Program-made: the position numbers and the translations under genes
Notes under the pieces: model-generated
The model's database searches: none
What the model was told of the DNA's origin: nothing
What the model saw: the letters and a program-made list of their open reading frames with translations, nothing else
DNA from: Corynebacterium crudilactis
GTDB lineage: Bacteria > Actinomycetota > Actinomycetes > Mycobacteriales > Mycobacteriaceae
Assembly: GCF_001643015.1 (NCBI RefSeq)
Contig: NZ_CP015622.1
Span: 75,358-139,357 of the forward strand
Length of the DNA stretch: 64,000 bases
Reading direction: 5' to 3'
Shown: positions 1 to 12,349 of the stretch, piece by piece
Position numbering within the stretch: the first letter of the stretch is position 1
Layout: each line of letters begins with the position of its first letter

Positions 1-4735
<4,735 letters not shown>

Positions 4736-4786
4736 CACGATTAGTGTGTGGTGTAACGCAACGTAACAAAGAGCAAATGAATATAA

Positions 4787-4822
4787 GCTCGCGTCCATTA
4801 TGCAGTATCTGACACAACACAA
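4787..4822 (+). other. 3' arm of the 23S rRNA processing stem
   Basis: Complementary to 1539-1574; together they would close the 23S precursor into a loop. The core GCTCGCGTCCA pairs without mismatch with TGGACGCGAGC upstream. Confidence 0.75.
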
Positions 4823-4860
4823 CCAACCTTATTGGTTGGTGTTTGGTGTGACACAAGGTG

Positions 4861-4978
4861 TGTCGGTGGTGATAGTAGCAGGGAAACGCCCGGTCCCATT
4901 TCGAACCCGGAAGCTAAGCCTGGTTACGCTGATGGTACTGCACTCGGGAGGGTGTGGGAGAGTAGGTTACCGCCGACC
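4861..4978 (+). rRNA. rrf: 5S ribosomal RNA
   Basis: The 5S gene is identified by the conserved GGGAAACGCCCGGTCCCATT and CCGAACCCGGAAGCTAAGCC-like segments at 4880-4920 and by a 3' strand (AGTAGGTTACCGCCGAC) that can pair with the 5' end (GTCGGTGGTGATAG). Its length of about 118 nt is normal. It is the last gene of the rrn operon. Confidence 0.93.
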
Positions 4979-4998
4979 TAAAACTTAAAAAGATAGAT

Positions 4999-5040
4999 GG
5001 ATAAGCCCAGCAACACGTTTTAGTGTTGCTGGGCTTATCC
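4999..5040 (+). terminator. First hairpin after the rrn operon
   Basis: A perfect 18-bp inverted repeat (GGATAAGCCCAGCAACAC / GTGTTGCTGGGCTTATCC) with a 6-nt loop GTTTTA. Only a short T run follows (GTGTTTC), so it may act as the first part of a double terminator or as an end-protecting structure. Confidence 0.75.
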
Positions 5041-5055
5041 GTGTTTCTATGAACA

Positions 5056-5107
5056 GGGGTGGGTAAGACCAACAGTTGTTGTTGGTCTTACCCACCCCTC
5101 TTTTTGC
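5056..5107 (+). terminator. Second rrn terminator, with U tract
   Basis: A perfect 18-bp stem GGGGTGGGTAAGACCAAC / GTTGGTCTTACCCACCCC (5056-5073 with 5081-5098), loop AGTTGTT, followed by TCTTTTTGC on the plus strand. This is a strong intrinsic terminator for the rrn transcript. It lies just before the convergent gene that ends at 5121. Confidence 0.9.
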
Positions 5108-5120
5108 TTTCTATAACCGT

Positions 5121-5648
5121 TTAAGGCTTGGTCCATTCCAAGAGATAACGAAAGTAAATCCCGCGACGAATACGTCGATGCGGGAGGAGTCTTTTAGTGA
5201 GCTTTCGTATCTCTCGAAGACTCTCTGCAGGCTCTTTGGTGGGGAAGAGATAGTTTTGTTGCTCGTTATTGATTAGGCCTAGTAGCCGGGAGATAAGGAC
5301 CTGAAATCCAGAGATGATCCAATCCGTGGCTGTCTTGTTTTTAGCTAGGCCAACAACGAGGAGCTTGCCGCCAGGATTGAGTAATCGTAGTGCTTTAGTG
5401 AGAGCTTCTTCAGTATTCATGTGATGGAGAGAAGCGATGAAAGTGATTGCATCATAGCTTTGCGTGGGTTGGAATTCTTCAAATCTCGTATTAATAAGCG
5501 GATCCACAACGTCGATGTGTGCTACCTGGTGGCCGGCATAGGCGGCGAAGGAGTGATCGCCGGAGCCGACGTCGAGAAGCGATCGCGTTTTCTTGAGCTT
5601 TGACATGAGCCATGGGCGATACGCGATGTTGTGGTTCCAATCGGACAT
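5121..5648 (-). CDS. Class I SAM-dependent methyltransferase
   Basis: A 175-residue protein with the Rossmann methyltransferase pattern. Motif I is LLDVGSGDHSFA at residues 24-35; an acidic residue ends strand 2 (HIDVVDP); motif IV reads YDAITFIASLHHM; a post-motif LLNPGGKLLVVG follows. This is close to the UbiE/Methyltransf_11 type. The C-terminal half is basic with a hydrophobic stretch (WIISGFQVLISRLLGLI), so a membrane-near substrate is possible; the substrate is unknown. The start at 5648 is chosen because TAAACT (-10-like) lies exactly 7 nt upstream, giving a leaderless mRNA, and because longer forms would run into the preceding gene. Confidence 0.8.
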   Translation of the reverse strand: MSDWNHNIAYRPWLMSKLKKTRSLLDVGSGDHSFAAYAGHQVAHIDVVDPLINTRFEEFQPTQSYDAITFIASLHHMNTEEALTKALRLLNPGGKLLVVGLAKNKTATDWIISGFQVLISRLLGLINNEQQNYLFPTKEPAESLREIRKLTKRLLPHRRIRRGIYFRYLLEWTKP

Positions 5649-5655
5649 GGCCTCT

Positions 5656-5661
5656 AGTTTA
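5656..5661 (-). promoter_or_regulatory. -10 box of a leaderless promoter (methyltransferase)
   Basis: On the minus strand TAAACT is followed by AGAGGCC (7 nt) and then ATG. This TAnnnT-N7-ATG layout recurs at several genes in the window and predicts transcription starting at the start codon. Confidence 0.5.
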
Positions 5662-5686
5662 GGGCTGTCAGGCCTAGCAACAGGGC

Positions 5687-6436
5687 TTATACCGTATGCG
5701 GGAAGATGCGTCGCCCGTCGTGAACGTGTTCCCATCGCAGGCGATCGTCTGAAATATTGATGATCAGCTTATTTTTATCGTCTAAGAAGTCTGCCTGTTC
5801 GTGTTCTTCAGCTGTTTGGGTGTCATCGACAAAGACGAAATAGGGATAATCCTGGCAGTCATCATTGAGCTGTCGTAATTGTCTGACCCATTTACCTTCA
5901 TCGCCACGTTGTTCTTCGGGATCGCTGGGGAGAAATCGGCCAAGGTCACGGGGAATTGTGCGATCCATACCTTGAATGCAGTCGATAGATCCTGCGATGT
6001 CGAACTCTTCAGCAAGCTGCAGTGCATAGTGTGCTGTGGCAGCTGCTTGAGCAATAGTGGGGTTTCTCCGTGCCGCAATGTTGAGGCTTTCTACGAGCTG
6101 GTTTAGTAATAGCACCCTGCGGGTGAGATCAGTACTGGCACGATCTTCTTGCAGCGCATCAATCATGGAATGTGCGAAGGCCAGTTCCGTGTAATATTTC
6201 ACCGCACCCACTGGGCCATCTGAGTGATATAGCAGTTCTGGAGTTTGTCGATAATGATGATGAAGCTGACAGAAAGTAGTGACTGATTCTCTTAAGCTTG
6301 CGATGAAAGACATGTGCTGGAGATCGTATGCGGCTCCATTATGAGGATGCACGTCTATATAAACCTCCACTGTGGAATCAGGGAGGTCATAAGTAACAGT
6401 AACTTCCGGATCAAAGAGATCGTGGTCGTCATCCAT
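5687..6436 (-). CDS. Conserved hypothetical protein (249 aa)
   Basis: A soluble, acidic 249-residue protein that I do not recognise. The N-terminus (MDDDHDLFDPEVTVTYDLPD) looks like a beta-rich segment. The middle (residues 40-160) is predominantly helical, with repeated LxxxLxxAxx patterns. The end is again acidic and beta-like (FVFVDDTQ, KLIINISDD). No signal peptide, membrane segment or catalytic motif is visible. AGAAGGATCG lies a usable distance before the ATG at 6436. The methyltransferase gene follows after 38 nt and seems to have its own promoter. Confidence 0.7.
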   Translation of the reverse strand: MDDDHDLFDPEVTVTYDLPDSTVEVYIDVHPHNGAAYDLQHMSFIASLRESVTTFCQLHHHYRQTPELLYHSDGPVGAVKYYTELAFAHSMIDALQEDRASTDLTRRVLLLNQLVESLNIAARRNPTIAQAAATAHYALQLAEEFDIAGSIDCIQGMDRTIPRDLGRFLPSDPEEQRGDEGKWVRQLRQLNDDCQDYPYFVFVDDTQTAEEHEQADFLDDKNKLIINISDDRLRWEHVHDGRRIFPHTV

Positions 6437-6536
6437 GGTGCGCGATCCTTCTACTAATCTGGGGAAAACTTCATGACCTGTTTGTACTGGTCAGCGTGCC
6501 TGAAAAGAATTCTAATCACTCCGCACCGCATTGCAA

Positions 6537-7151
6537 TTAGACGACAATAGTGAGCTGGCGCAGATAATTTTCCAGCATTGCTTCTGCATCAGGTACCTCT
6601 ACTGATCCGTGGCCGAGCACTTCAATTGTTTTCATTGGGGTGCTTGTTTCACTTTGGATTGGTCCGAGGATTGCTTGTGCATCAGTCGTAGGTGCATCGG
6701 CAGTTCCACCGCTACCGGAGTCATTGCTAGCGCCATTGCGTGGGGTGGATGGGTTTCCTGCCTCAGCGGACCCTGAGGTCCCAGAAGGCTTAGATCCTAC
6801 AGGTGCCTCGGAGCTTTCTGCATCCGTGGAGTCCAGTGAGTCAGATTCTCCGGAGCTTTGCCCAACAGTGCCTTTTAATCCACAGCTTTCAGCAGCAGCA
6901 TCAACTCTGGAAAGGGCTGCGAGAATTTGATTTCCACGCTCATCAAAAGCTGCAAGAGCTTGTGCTTGGGCGACTTTATTTTGGTAGTCTGCGTCGTTTG
7001 TCCAATGTGCCTGGGCAGTGGCGCAGGAGATTTCACCTTGAGGAACTTGGCTCAACATGGCACCAACAGCAGCGTGGCTGGTGGGCAGGGGCGCAAGTGC
7101 AAGGACTGTGAAACTTACTGCAAGTGGAACGAGAAAACGAGTAGAAGACAT
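6537..7151 (-). CDS. Secreted protein, paralogue of the next upstream gene
   Basis: A 204-residue exported protein. The ATG at 7151 gives a classical Sec signal peptide (RFLVPLAVSFTVLALAPLP, then cleavage near SHA-A). The mature part has a helical module of about 60 residues with two cysteines (ISCATAQAHW ... AESCGLKG), a Ser/Glu/Gly-rich low-complexity linker, and a short C-terminal segment (VEVPDAEAMLENYLRQL). The same three-part plan, including the cysteine positions, is found in the neighbour 7234-7776, so the pair arose by tandem duplication. Function unknown. A TTG 27 nt further upstream would lie in the U tract of a terminator and is unlikely. Confidence 0.75.
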   Translation of the reverse strand: MSSTRFLVPLAVSFTVLALAPLPTSHAAVGAMLSQVPQGEISCATAQAHWTNDADYQNKVAQAQALAAFDERGNQILAALSRVDAAAESCGLKGTVGQSSGESDSLDSTDAESSEAPVGSKPSGTSGSAEAGNPSTPRNGASNDSGSGGTADAPTTDAQAILGPIQSETSTPMKTIEVLGHGSVEVPDAEAMLENYLRQLTIVV

Positions 7152-7176
7152 AGAAAAAGTATGCCATCTTAAGCCC

Positions 7177-7210
7177 AAAAAAGAGCCCTCCAGAGATACT
7201 CTGGAGGGCT
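7177..7210 (-). terminator. Intrinsic terminator between the secreted paralogues
   Basis: A 12-bp perfect stem AGCCCTCCAGAG / CTCTGGAGGGCT with a 3-nt loop (7184-7210). On the minus strand it is followed by CTTTTTTGGG. It ends the transcript of the 7234-7776 gene and lies only about 25 nt before the ATG of the next gene. Confidence 0.85.
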
Positions 7211-7233
7211 TCCTTGTGAGAACCTAAAAAATA

Positions 7234-7776
7234 TTAAATCTTGATTCCAAACTGAGCTAGGAATTCCTGGACGATCTTGAATAGGTCTGGAAGCTGAACG
7301 CCACCAAATCCTGGGACCTCAACGGTAACAGCTGGGGTGCCTGCTGGCGCAAGATTTACCACAGGCGCAGGAGCGCTAGGAGCAGGAGCAGGTGCCTGTC
7401 CGCCACCACCGTTGTTCCCACCCGGTGCAGGAGCAGGTGCTGGTGCAGGAGCAGGTGCAGGAGCGGCGCCACCCTTTAGTCCACAACGGTTTGCGGCTTC
7501 CTCGACGCGAGCCAGGGCTGACTTGATCTGTGGGCCACGAGAATCAAACATTGCCAGCGCATTGGCTTGGGCTACTTTGCTGTTGTAATCAGCTTCAGAA
7601 GTCCAGTACTTTTCAGCCTGGGAGCAGCTGATCTGGCCGGATGGAAGTGCGTTGAGAGCGTTATCAATGATGTCGGCAGATGCGATTGCTGGGCTTGCAA
7701 GGGTGGCTGCACCGATGAAGGTTGCGGTGAGGGCTACGGTCTTGGATTTTGCGGAGTTGAGAAAGCTCATAGCCAT
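7234..7776 (-). CDS. Secreted Ala-Pro-repeat protein
   Basis: A 180-residue exported protein with a signal peptide (VALTATFIGAATLASPAIAS-A). The mature part carries a two-cysteine helical module (ISCSQAEKYW ... ANRCGLKG), then a proline/alanine repeat tract of (AP)n with a glycine/asparagine insert at residues about 100-135, then a conserved C-terminal tail (VEVPGFGGVQLPDLFKIV). The AP tract resembles wall-spanning linkers of corynebacterial surface proteins. This role is inferred. Two ATG codons (7776, 7770) fit; no clear ribosome-binding site is seen and TATAAC lies 13 nt before the first ATG. Confidence 0.75.
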   Translation of the reverse strand: MAMSFLNSAKSKTVALTATFIGAATLASPAIASADIIDNALNALPSGQISCSQAEKYWTSEADYNSKVAQANALAMFDSRGPQIKSALARVEEAANRCGLKGGAAPAPAPAPAPAPAPGGNNGGGGQAPAPAPSAPAPVVNLAPAGTPAVTVEVPGFGGVQLPDLFKIVQEFLAQFGIKI

Positions 7777-7855
7777 TAACAATACGTAAGTTATAAAAAT
7801 GCACCAATGTTAGCGATGAGAATTCGTTAACAATTTTATAACTTAGATCATGGCT

Positions 7856-7861
7856 TAGGAT
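7856..7861 (+). promoter_or_regulatory. -10 box of the sirtuin gene (leaderless)
   Basis: TAGGAT is followed by 6 nt and then the GTG start at 7868. No ribosome-binding site is present, consistent with a leaderless transcript. Confidence 0.5.
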
Positions 7862-7867
7862 AAGTAT

Positions 7868-8793
7868 GTGTTCGATAAACTCACTGCTCTTGCCCATAAT
7901 TCAGCGTTGAGATCCATTGCTCGCGTCGTTGCGGAGACGGTGGAGCCAATGGGGGAGGATGAGGCGAGGGGAGGCGTCGTAAAGCAATTAAAGGCCGGGA
8001 ACGTGCTGGCGGTGACTGGCGCTGGGGTGTCGACGGATTCGGGTATTCCTGATTATCGCGGCCCGCAGGGCAGCTTGAGCAAGCATCGGCCGATGACGTA
8101 TCAGGAGTTTCGGCATGATCCGGCGGCGTCGCATCGCTATTGGGCGCGGTCGTTTGTGGGCTGGCGGGTGATGGATCAGGCGCGGCCGAATCGCACGCAT
8201 TTTGCCATGGTGGAGTTGGAGCAGCATGGGTTTTTGAGTGGCGTGGTGACGCAAAACGTGGATGGTTTACATGCGGCGGCAGGCACGGAAAATCTGGTTG
8301 CGCTGCATGGTGATCTTGCGCATGTCATGTGCTTGAACTGCGGTTTTGGGGAGGATCGGCACCTTTTGATGAACGGCTTGAGGCTGCCAATCCAGGCTAT
8401 GTGGCCTCGATTCGACTGGAGCCGGGTGCGGTAAATCCGGATGGTGATGTCTCGCTTAATGAGGCTCAGGTTCGCCGTTTCCACATGATCGGCTGCCTGC
8501 GTTGCGGCTCGCAGATGCTCAAGCCGGACGTGGTTTATTTCGGTGAGCCCGTGCCGCCGGCCCGCAAAAAAGATTTAAAGATGCTTCTCGACGCCTCCTC
8601 CGGTGTTTTAGTCGCCGGCTCTTCTCTCGCCGTAATGAGTGGCTATCGGATCGTGATTGAGGCGCAACGCCAAGGTAAACCGGTTGCCGTGATTAATGGT
8701 GGACCCGGGCGGGCTGATCACCGGGTTGATGTGCTGTGGCGAACCCGCGTGGCACCGGCCTTCGATGACATTTTGGATGCTTTAGACATTTAG
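7868..8793 (+). pseudogene. Sirtuin (NAD-dependent deacylase) gene with a one-base frameshift
   Basis: Two overlapping frames together encode one Sir2-family protein of about 308 residues. The first part has the NAD-binding GAGVS with TDSGIPDYRG, then TQNVDGLH and the catalytic histidine in LHGDL, and the first zinc pair CLNC. The second part has the second zinc pair CLRC, KPDVVYFGE and the NAD-site segment VAGSSLAV. The frame changes near 8357: reading GAG GAT CG(N) GCA CCT TTT restores the protein (EDRAPFDE), so one base is missing in an Arg codon. The first frame alone stops at 8434, before the second zinc pair and the rest of the NAD fold. This is either a real inactivating deletion or a sequencing error. 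Confidence 0.85.
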
Positions 8794-8839
8794 TTTTCTG
8801 CTAAAAATAAGCCTTTTAAACCCTCTTACTATTTGTGAT

Positions 8840-8962
8840 CCAAACCATAAGCAGGGGAAATAAAGTTCATGCGTGAATTTCCTTGTTATTGTGACTTGCA
8901 TCATGTAACTTTTCTTTTATTCGCATTGTGATTGCGAATATCGAAATACTTTCATGGTTTGG
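8840..8962 (+). promoter_or_regulatory. Regulatory region with nested inverted repeats upstream of the catabolic cluster
   Basis: The 192-bp gap before the transporter gene contains three palindromic elements: CCAAACCAT (8840-8848) with its exact complement ATGGTTTGG (8954-8962); AGTTCATGCGTGAATT (8864-8879); and TATTCGCA-N7-TGCGAATA (8918-8940). Such density suggests control by the cluster's IclR protein and perhaps a second regulator. Which protein binds where is inferred. Confidence 0.55.
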
Positions 8963-8985
8963 GAACGAATAGAGAGTGAGGGGTC

Positions 8986-10299
8986 ATGACTTTGACAAAT
9001 GAGTACAACCCGCCAGTAGTTGAGGAGGCTAAGGGCAAAACTCCGATGGCGAAAGTCATTAGAGGTGCGATTCTGGGCACGGTTGTGGAATATTACGACT
9101 TCGGAATTTATGGCTATATGGCCACTATTCTCGCAGTGCATTTCTTCCAGGGAAATGAAACAACTGCACTTCTAGGAACTTTCGCAACATTTGCAGTCGC
9201 CTTCTTTATGCGCATTCCCGGAGGCATTTATTTCGGGCATATTGGAGATAAGTATGGTCGCAAGAAGGCATTGACCTGGACCATTTTGCTCATGGCAGTA
9301 GCTACTGCACTGATGGGCTTACTTCCTACCTATGCAACATTGGGTATCTGGGCAACCGTGCTTCTCGTGCTCTCTCGCTGTTTGCAGGGTTTTGCAGCTG
9401 GCGGTGAGCTAGGCGGAGCAAATGCATTTGTATCTGAATATGCACCGACCAAAAAGCGCGCTTCCTTCACCTCAATGGTCAATAGTGGAACCTATATTGG
9501 TTCTCTCCTTGCTTCCCTCATGGCACTAGCCCTAACTACATTCGTTTCCATTGAGACAATCGATGCTTGGGCATGGCGGATCCCATTCCTGCTGTCTGTG
9601 GTAATCGGCTTTATTGGTTTGTACATCCGAAATAGTCTTGAAGATTCACCAGAGTTTGAAAAAATGGAAGACTCTGAAGAAAAGGAAGCTCTGCCTATCA
9701 AAGTGCTTCTCACCGAGTCTGGAAGCAAAGTTTTAAACATTATTGCTTTGGGTGCCATGATCACGGGCGGCTACTACATCGCCTCTGTGTATGCCGCAAC
9801 ATATTTGCAGGTGGTAGGCGGACACACATCGACACTGGCTTATACATCAACCTGTATCGCTATGATCTGCGGCGTTATCACGCTTCCAATTGCTGGCCGT
9901 CTAGCCGATAAAATTGGGCGTAAGCCACTTTTCCTCACTGGCTCTATTCTGGGTGTCATTCTGGGATATCCTGCGTTCTTGCTGATGTCTTTGGATAACC
10001 CATTCCTGGCTGCAGCTAGCCAATCTGTACTCTTTGTCCTGGTCTCCTTGGTTAACGGAGCATCATTTGCTGCCTATGCTGAAATGCTGCCAACTAGAAC
10101 TAGGTATTCCGGTATCGCCTTGGCGAACAATACGTCAAATACCCTCTTGGGTGGTACCGCTCCCTTCATTGCTACCTTGTTGATTTCTCAAACTGGTCAA
10201 AATATTGCTCCTGCTTACTACTTCATTGGATGTTGCGCGGTCACGGTAATTGCTGCCTTGATTTATCAGGAGACAAAGGGACAGGAGCTGCCACTATGA
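8986..10299 (+). CDS. MFS transporter, metabolite:H+ symporter (MHS) type
   Basis: A 437-residue, 12-helix membrane carrier. The MHS-family hallmarks are present: VVEYYDFGIYGYMA in helix 1, the loop 2-3 motif GDKYGRKK, and RCLQGFAAGGELGGA in helix 4, followed by AxxxRAS-like VSEYAPTKKRASF. A second loop motif, GRLADKIGRKP, begins the C-terminal half. MHS members import organic acids such as citrate, shikimate, proline or aromatic acids with protons; the substrate here is unknown. The gene heads a plus-strand cluster and overlaps the next start (ATGA), so it probably imports the substrate of that pathway. GTGAGGGG lies before the ATG. Confidence 0.88.
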   Translation: MTLTNEYNPPVVEEAKGKTPMAKVIRGAILGTVVEYYDFGIYGYMATILAVHFFQGNETTALLGTFATFAVAFFMRIPGGIYFGHIGDKYGRKKALTWTILLMAVATALMGLLPTYATLGIWATVLLVLSRCLQGFAAGGELGGANAFVSEYAPTKKRASFTSMVNSGTYIGSLLASLMALALTTFVSIETIDAWAWRIPFLLSVVIGFIGLYIRNSLEDSPEFEKMEDSEEKEALPIKVLLTESGSKVLNIIALGAMITGGYYIASVYAATYLQVVGGHTSTLAYTSTCIAMICGVITLPIAGRLADKIGRKPLFLTGSILGVILGYPAFLLMSLDNPFLAAASQSVLFVLVSLVNGASFAAYAEMLPTRTRYSGIALANNTSNTLLGGTAPFIATLLISQTGQNIAPAYYFIGCCAVTVIAALIYQETKGQELPL

Positions 10300-11090
10300 G
10301 TCAGCTACATCGAGGGAAAATCATTCTGATTACTGGCGCAGCCAGTGGAATGGGATTGGAAGAATCTGCAGTATTGGCTTCTCAGGGGGCTGAAGTGTGG
10401 ATGACAGATATCGCTCAAGACAAGCTGATTGAGTCGCATCAAAAATTAGTGGAATCATTGCCAGAAAATTCGGGGGATATCCATTTAGAAGTATTGGATG
10501 TGGCAAGCGCAAGTTCTTGGCAAGCTTTGGCCGAGAAGATTAAAGCCACATCTGGTCGACTGGATGGTTTGGTGAATAATGCGGGCCGCACGCTTCGTGC
10601 ATCACTAGTCGATACAAGTGATGAGGACTGGCTAAGCGTTATGAACATTAACTTAAACAGTGTCTTTTATGGCATGAAATATTGTTATTCATTGCTTGCT
10701 CAAGCGGACAACGCGGCAATCGTTAATGTGTCTTCGACTGCAGGATTAATGGCACATTCTGGTCCTGCATATGGCACTTCCAAATGGGGCGTTCGCGGAC
10801 TCAGCCAATCTGCGGCTTTGGAATTTGGCGAAGAAGGAATCAGAGTCAACTCAATCCATCCCGGATTGGTATCTAGTCCGTTGCTTAATTCGGGGTCAAC
10901 GGAGTTCGTCGAAGAATCACTCAAAGCCATTCCACTGAACCGCATTGCTGAGCCTAGCGAAGTTGCAGAAGTAGTTAGTTTTCTTCTTAGCTCGCAATCT
11001 TCTTATATCACCGGAACAGAGATTGTTATCGATGGTGGCTTGAACTCAGGCGGAACTTACAAACAAATTGTTGACCGAATTAATGCCTAA
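10296..11090 (+). CDS. Short-chain dehydrogenase/reductase (first of two)
   Basis: A 264-residue classical SDR with an NAD(P) site TGAASGMG at residues 12-19, NNAG, a catalytic Ser (NVSSTAG) and YGTSK, and a C-terminal VIDGGLNSGG. An acidic residue after strand 2 (WMTDI) favours NAD(H). The ATG overlaps the stop of the transporter gene (ATGA) with GGAG just upstream, so translation is probably coupled. Its partners suggest oxidation of a cyclic or secondary alcohol to a ketone; the substrate is unknown. Confidence 0.88.
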   Translation: MSQLHRGKIILITGAASGMGLEESAVLASQGAEVWMTDIAQDKLIESHQKLVESLPENSGDIHLEVLDVASASSWQALAEKIKATSGRLDGLVNNAGRTLRASLVDTSDEDWLSVMNINLNSVFYGMKYCYSLLAQADNAAIVNVSSTAGLMAHSGPAYGTSKWGVRGLSQSAALEFGEEGIRVNSIHPGLVSSPLLNSGSTEFVEESLKAIPLNRIAEPSEVAEVVSFLLSSQSSYITGTEIVIDGGLNSGGTYKQIVDRINA

Positions 11091-11102
11091 AAAGGAAATC
11101 TC

Positions 11103-11498
11103 ATGATCAAAACTGCTGAACTCATGCCACTATTGCAAAACCTCTATGGCCGTCAGTGCCGGGCAATTGACACAGGTGATGGACTGACCTGGGCAGACAC
11201 CTACACAGAAGATGGATCCTATTCTTCTCCCAGCTATGAAAAAGCATTTGTGGGCACAGAAGAATTGATTGCATTTGGCAATAGCTTTCCAGTGCGCAGT
11301 CCTGGAGCTAAGCACTTGGCGCTTAATTTCCACATTGTCAGCCAAGAAGAAGAAACAGCCGAAGTGATCTTGAATTTTGTGGTTGTCCAAGGCGAACCAG
11401 GACAAGAATGCAAGATTCTACGAACAGTTACAGCTTTTGACGCAATTCGAATCACCGATGGCGTACCTCGACTAGCCTCTCGTCGCATTGAATTTTAA
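11103..11498 (+). CDS. SnoaL/NTF2-like small protein
   Basis: A 131-residue protein with the pattern of the NTF2-like superfamily: an N-terminal helix (LMPLLQNLYGRQCRAIDTGD), the typical WADTYTEDGSY strand-helix junction, and a beta-rich C-terminal half ending in ASRRIEF. Such domains act as small cyclases, isomerases, dehydratases or ring-hydroxylase beta subunits. Here it sits between two SDR genes and before a flavin dehydrogenase, so an isomerase, hydratase or dehydratase step is possible. AAAGGAA precedes the ATG. The family call is moderate, the role open. Confidence 0.7.
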   Translation: MIKTAELMPLLQNLYGRQCRAIDTGDGLTWADTYTEDGSYSSPSYEKAFVGTEELIAFGNSFPVRSPGAKHLALNFHIVSQEEETAEVILNFVVVQGEPGQECKILRTVTAFDAIRITDGVPRLASRRIEF

Positions 11499-11533
11499 AC
11501 ACTAAATCACCTTAAAAGGAAAGAATTTTCACA

Positions 11534-12349
11534 ATGGAGAACTACGTCAACCACAGCCCAATCGAAGCACAATACCCAGATCTGCCTGGAAAAACTATGG
11601 TGGTAACGGGAGCTGCACAAGGAATGGGACGACTATTTGCCTCCCAGCTGGCATCCCGCGGGGTCAATGTTGTCATTACTGATTTGAGTGATGCAGTGCT
11701 TGATACAGCTGCAGAAATAAACCAGGAACTGTCTGAAATGGTTCTCCAAACAGAAAATGGCAGGGTGATTGGTGTCGTAGCAGATGTCACGAAAAAACAG
11801 GATCATGAAAAGACATTGTCAGCTGCAATTGAAGAATTCGGTGGGCTGCACGGGTGGATCAATAATGCCGGCGTATTCCCGGAAGCGGCATCCTTAGATA
11901 TTCCGGAATCACAATTTGACCTTGCCTTTGATGTGAACACCAAGGGAACATTATTTGGTTCGCAGGTAGCGGCTGGATATATGAAAGACCATGGTGGCGG
12001 AGCTATTGTCAATATGGCTTCGGTAGCAGCCCTAAGAATTCGACGGGGCAGAGGATCTTATAACACTGCCAAAGCCGGTACTCTGCAGCTTTCTTATAGC
12101 CTCGCTGTTGAGCTAGGTGATTTCAATGTTCGAGTTAATGCTGTTGCGCCAGGATTTATTGATACGGCAATGACACAGTGGGTTCATGAGCGTGAAGGCG
12201 CATTAGATCATGCACTTGGAAATGTTCCTTTGCACCGGATTGGAGCTCCAGTTGAAGTATTTGCGGCTGTCCTGTTCTTGCTTTCGGATTCAGCTCGATA
12301 CATCACAGGAAGTTGTATTTCTGTAGATGGAGGTTCCCGCCATGTCTAA
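11534..12349 (+). CDS. Short-chain dehydrogenase/reductase (second)
   Basis: A 271-residue SDR with TGAAQGMG at the nucleotide site, INNAG, a catalytic Ser (NMASVAAL), YNTAK and a C-terminal SVDGGSR. The acidic residue after strand 2 (VITDLS) again points to NAD(H). It has a 17-residue N-terminal extension compared with the first SDR and is clearly divergent from it, so the two probably act on different intermediates. AAAGGAAAG lies before the ATG. The 3' end overlaps the flavoprotein start by 8 bases. Confidence 0.87.
   Translation: MENYVNHSPIEAQYPDLPGKTMVVTGAAQGMGRLFASQLASRGVNVVITDLSDAVLDTAAEINQELSEMVLQTENGRVIGVVADVTKKQDHEKTLSAAIEEFGGLHGWINNAGVFPEAASLDIPESQFDLAFDVNTKGTLFGSQVAAGYMKDHGGGAIVNMASVAALRIRRGRGSYNTAKAGTLQLSYSLAVELGDFNVRVNAVAPGFIDTAMTQWVHEREGALDHALGNVPLHRIGAPVEVFAAVLFLLSDSARYITGSCISVDGGSRHV

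Noticed and set aside
7337-7588. A plus-strand frame rich in Gly-Ala repeats antisense to the secreted protein gene
   Set aside because: It is the mirror of the Ala-Pro repeat tract of the real gene, which has a signal peptide and a conserved paralogue.
8340-8360. Programmed -1 frameshifting in the sirtuin gene
   Set aside because: A -1 slip at CGG would restore the protein, but no slippery heptamer in the right frame is present and sirtuins are not known to use recoding; a deletion or sequencing error is simpler.
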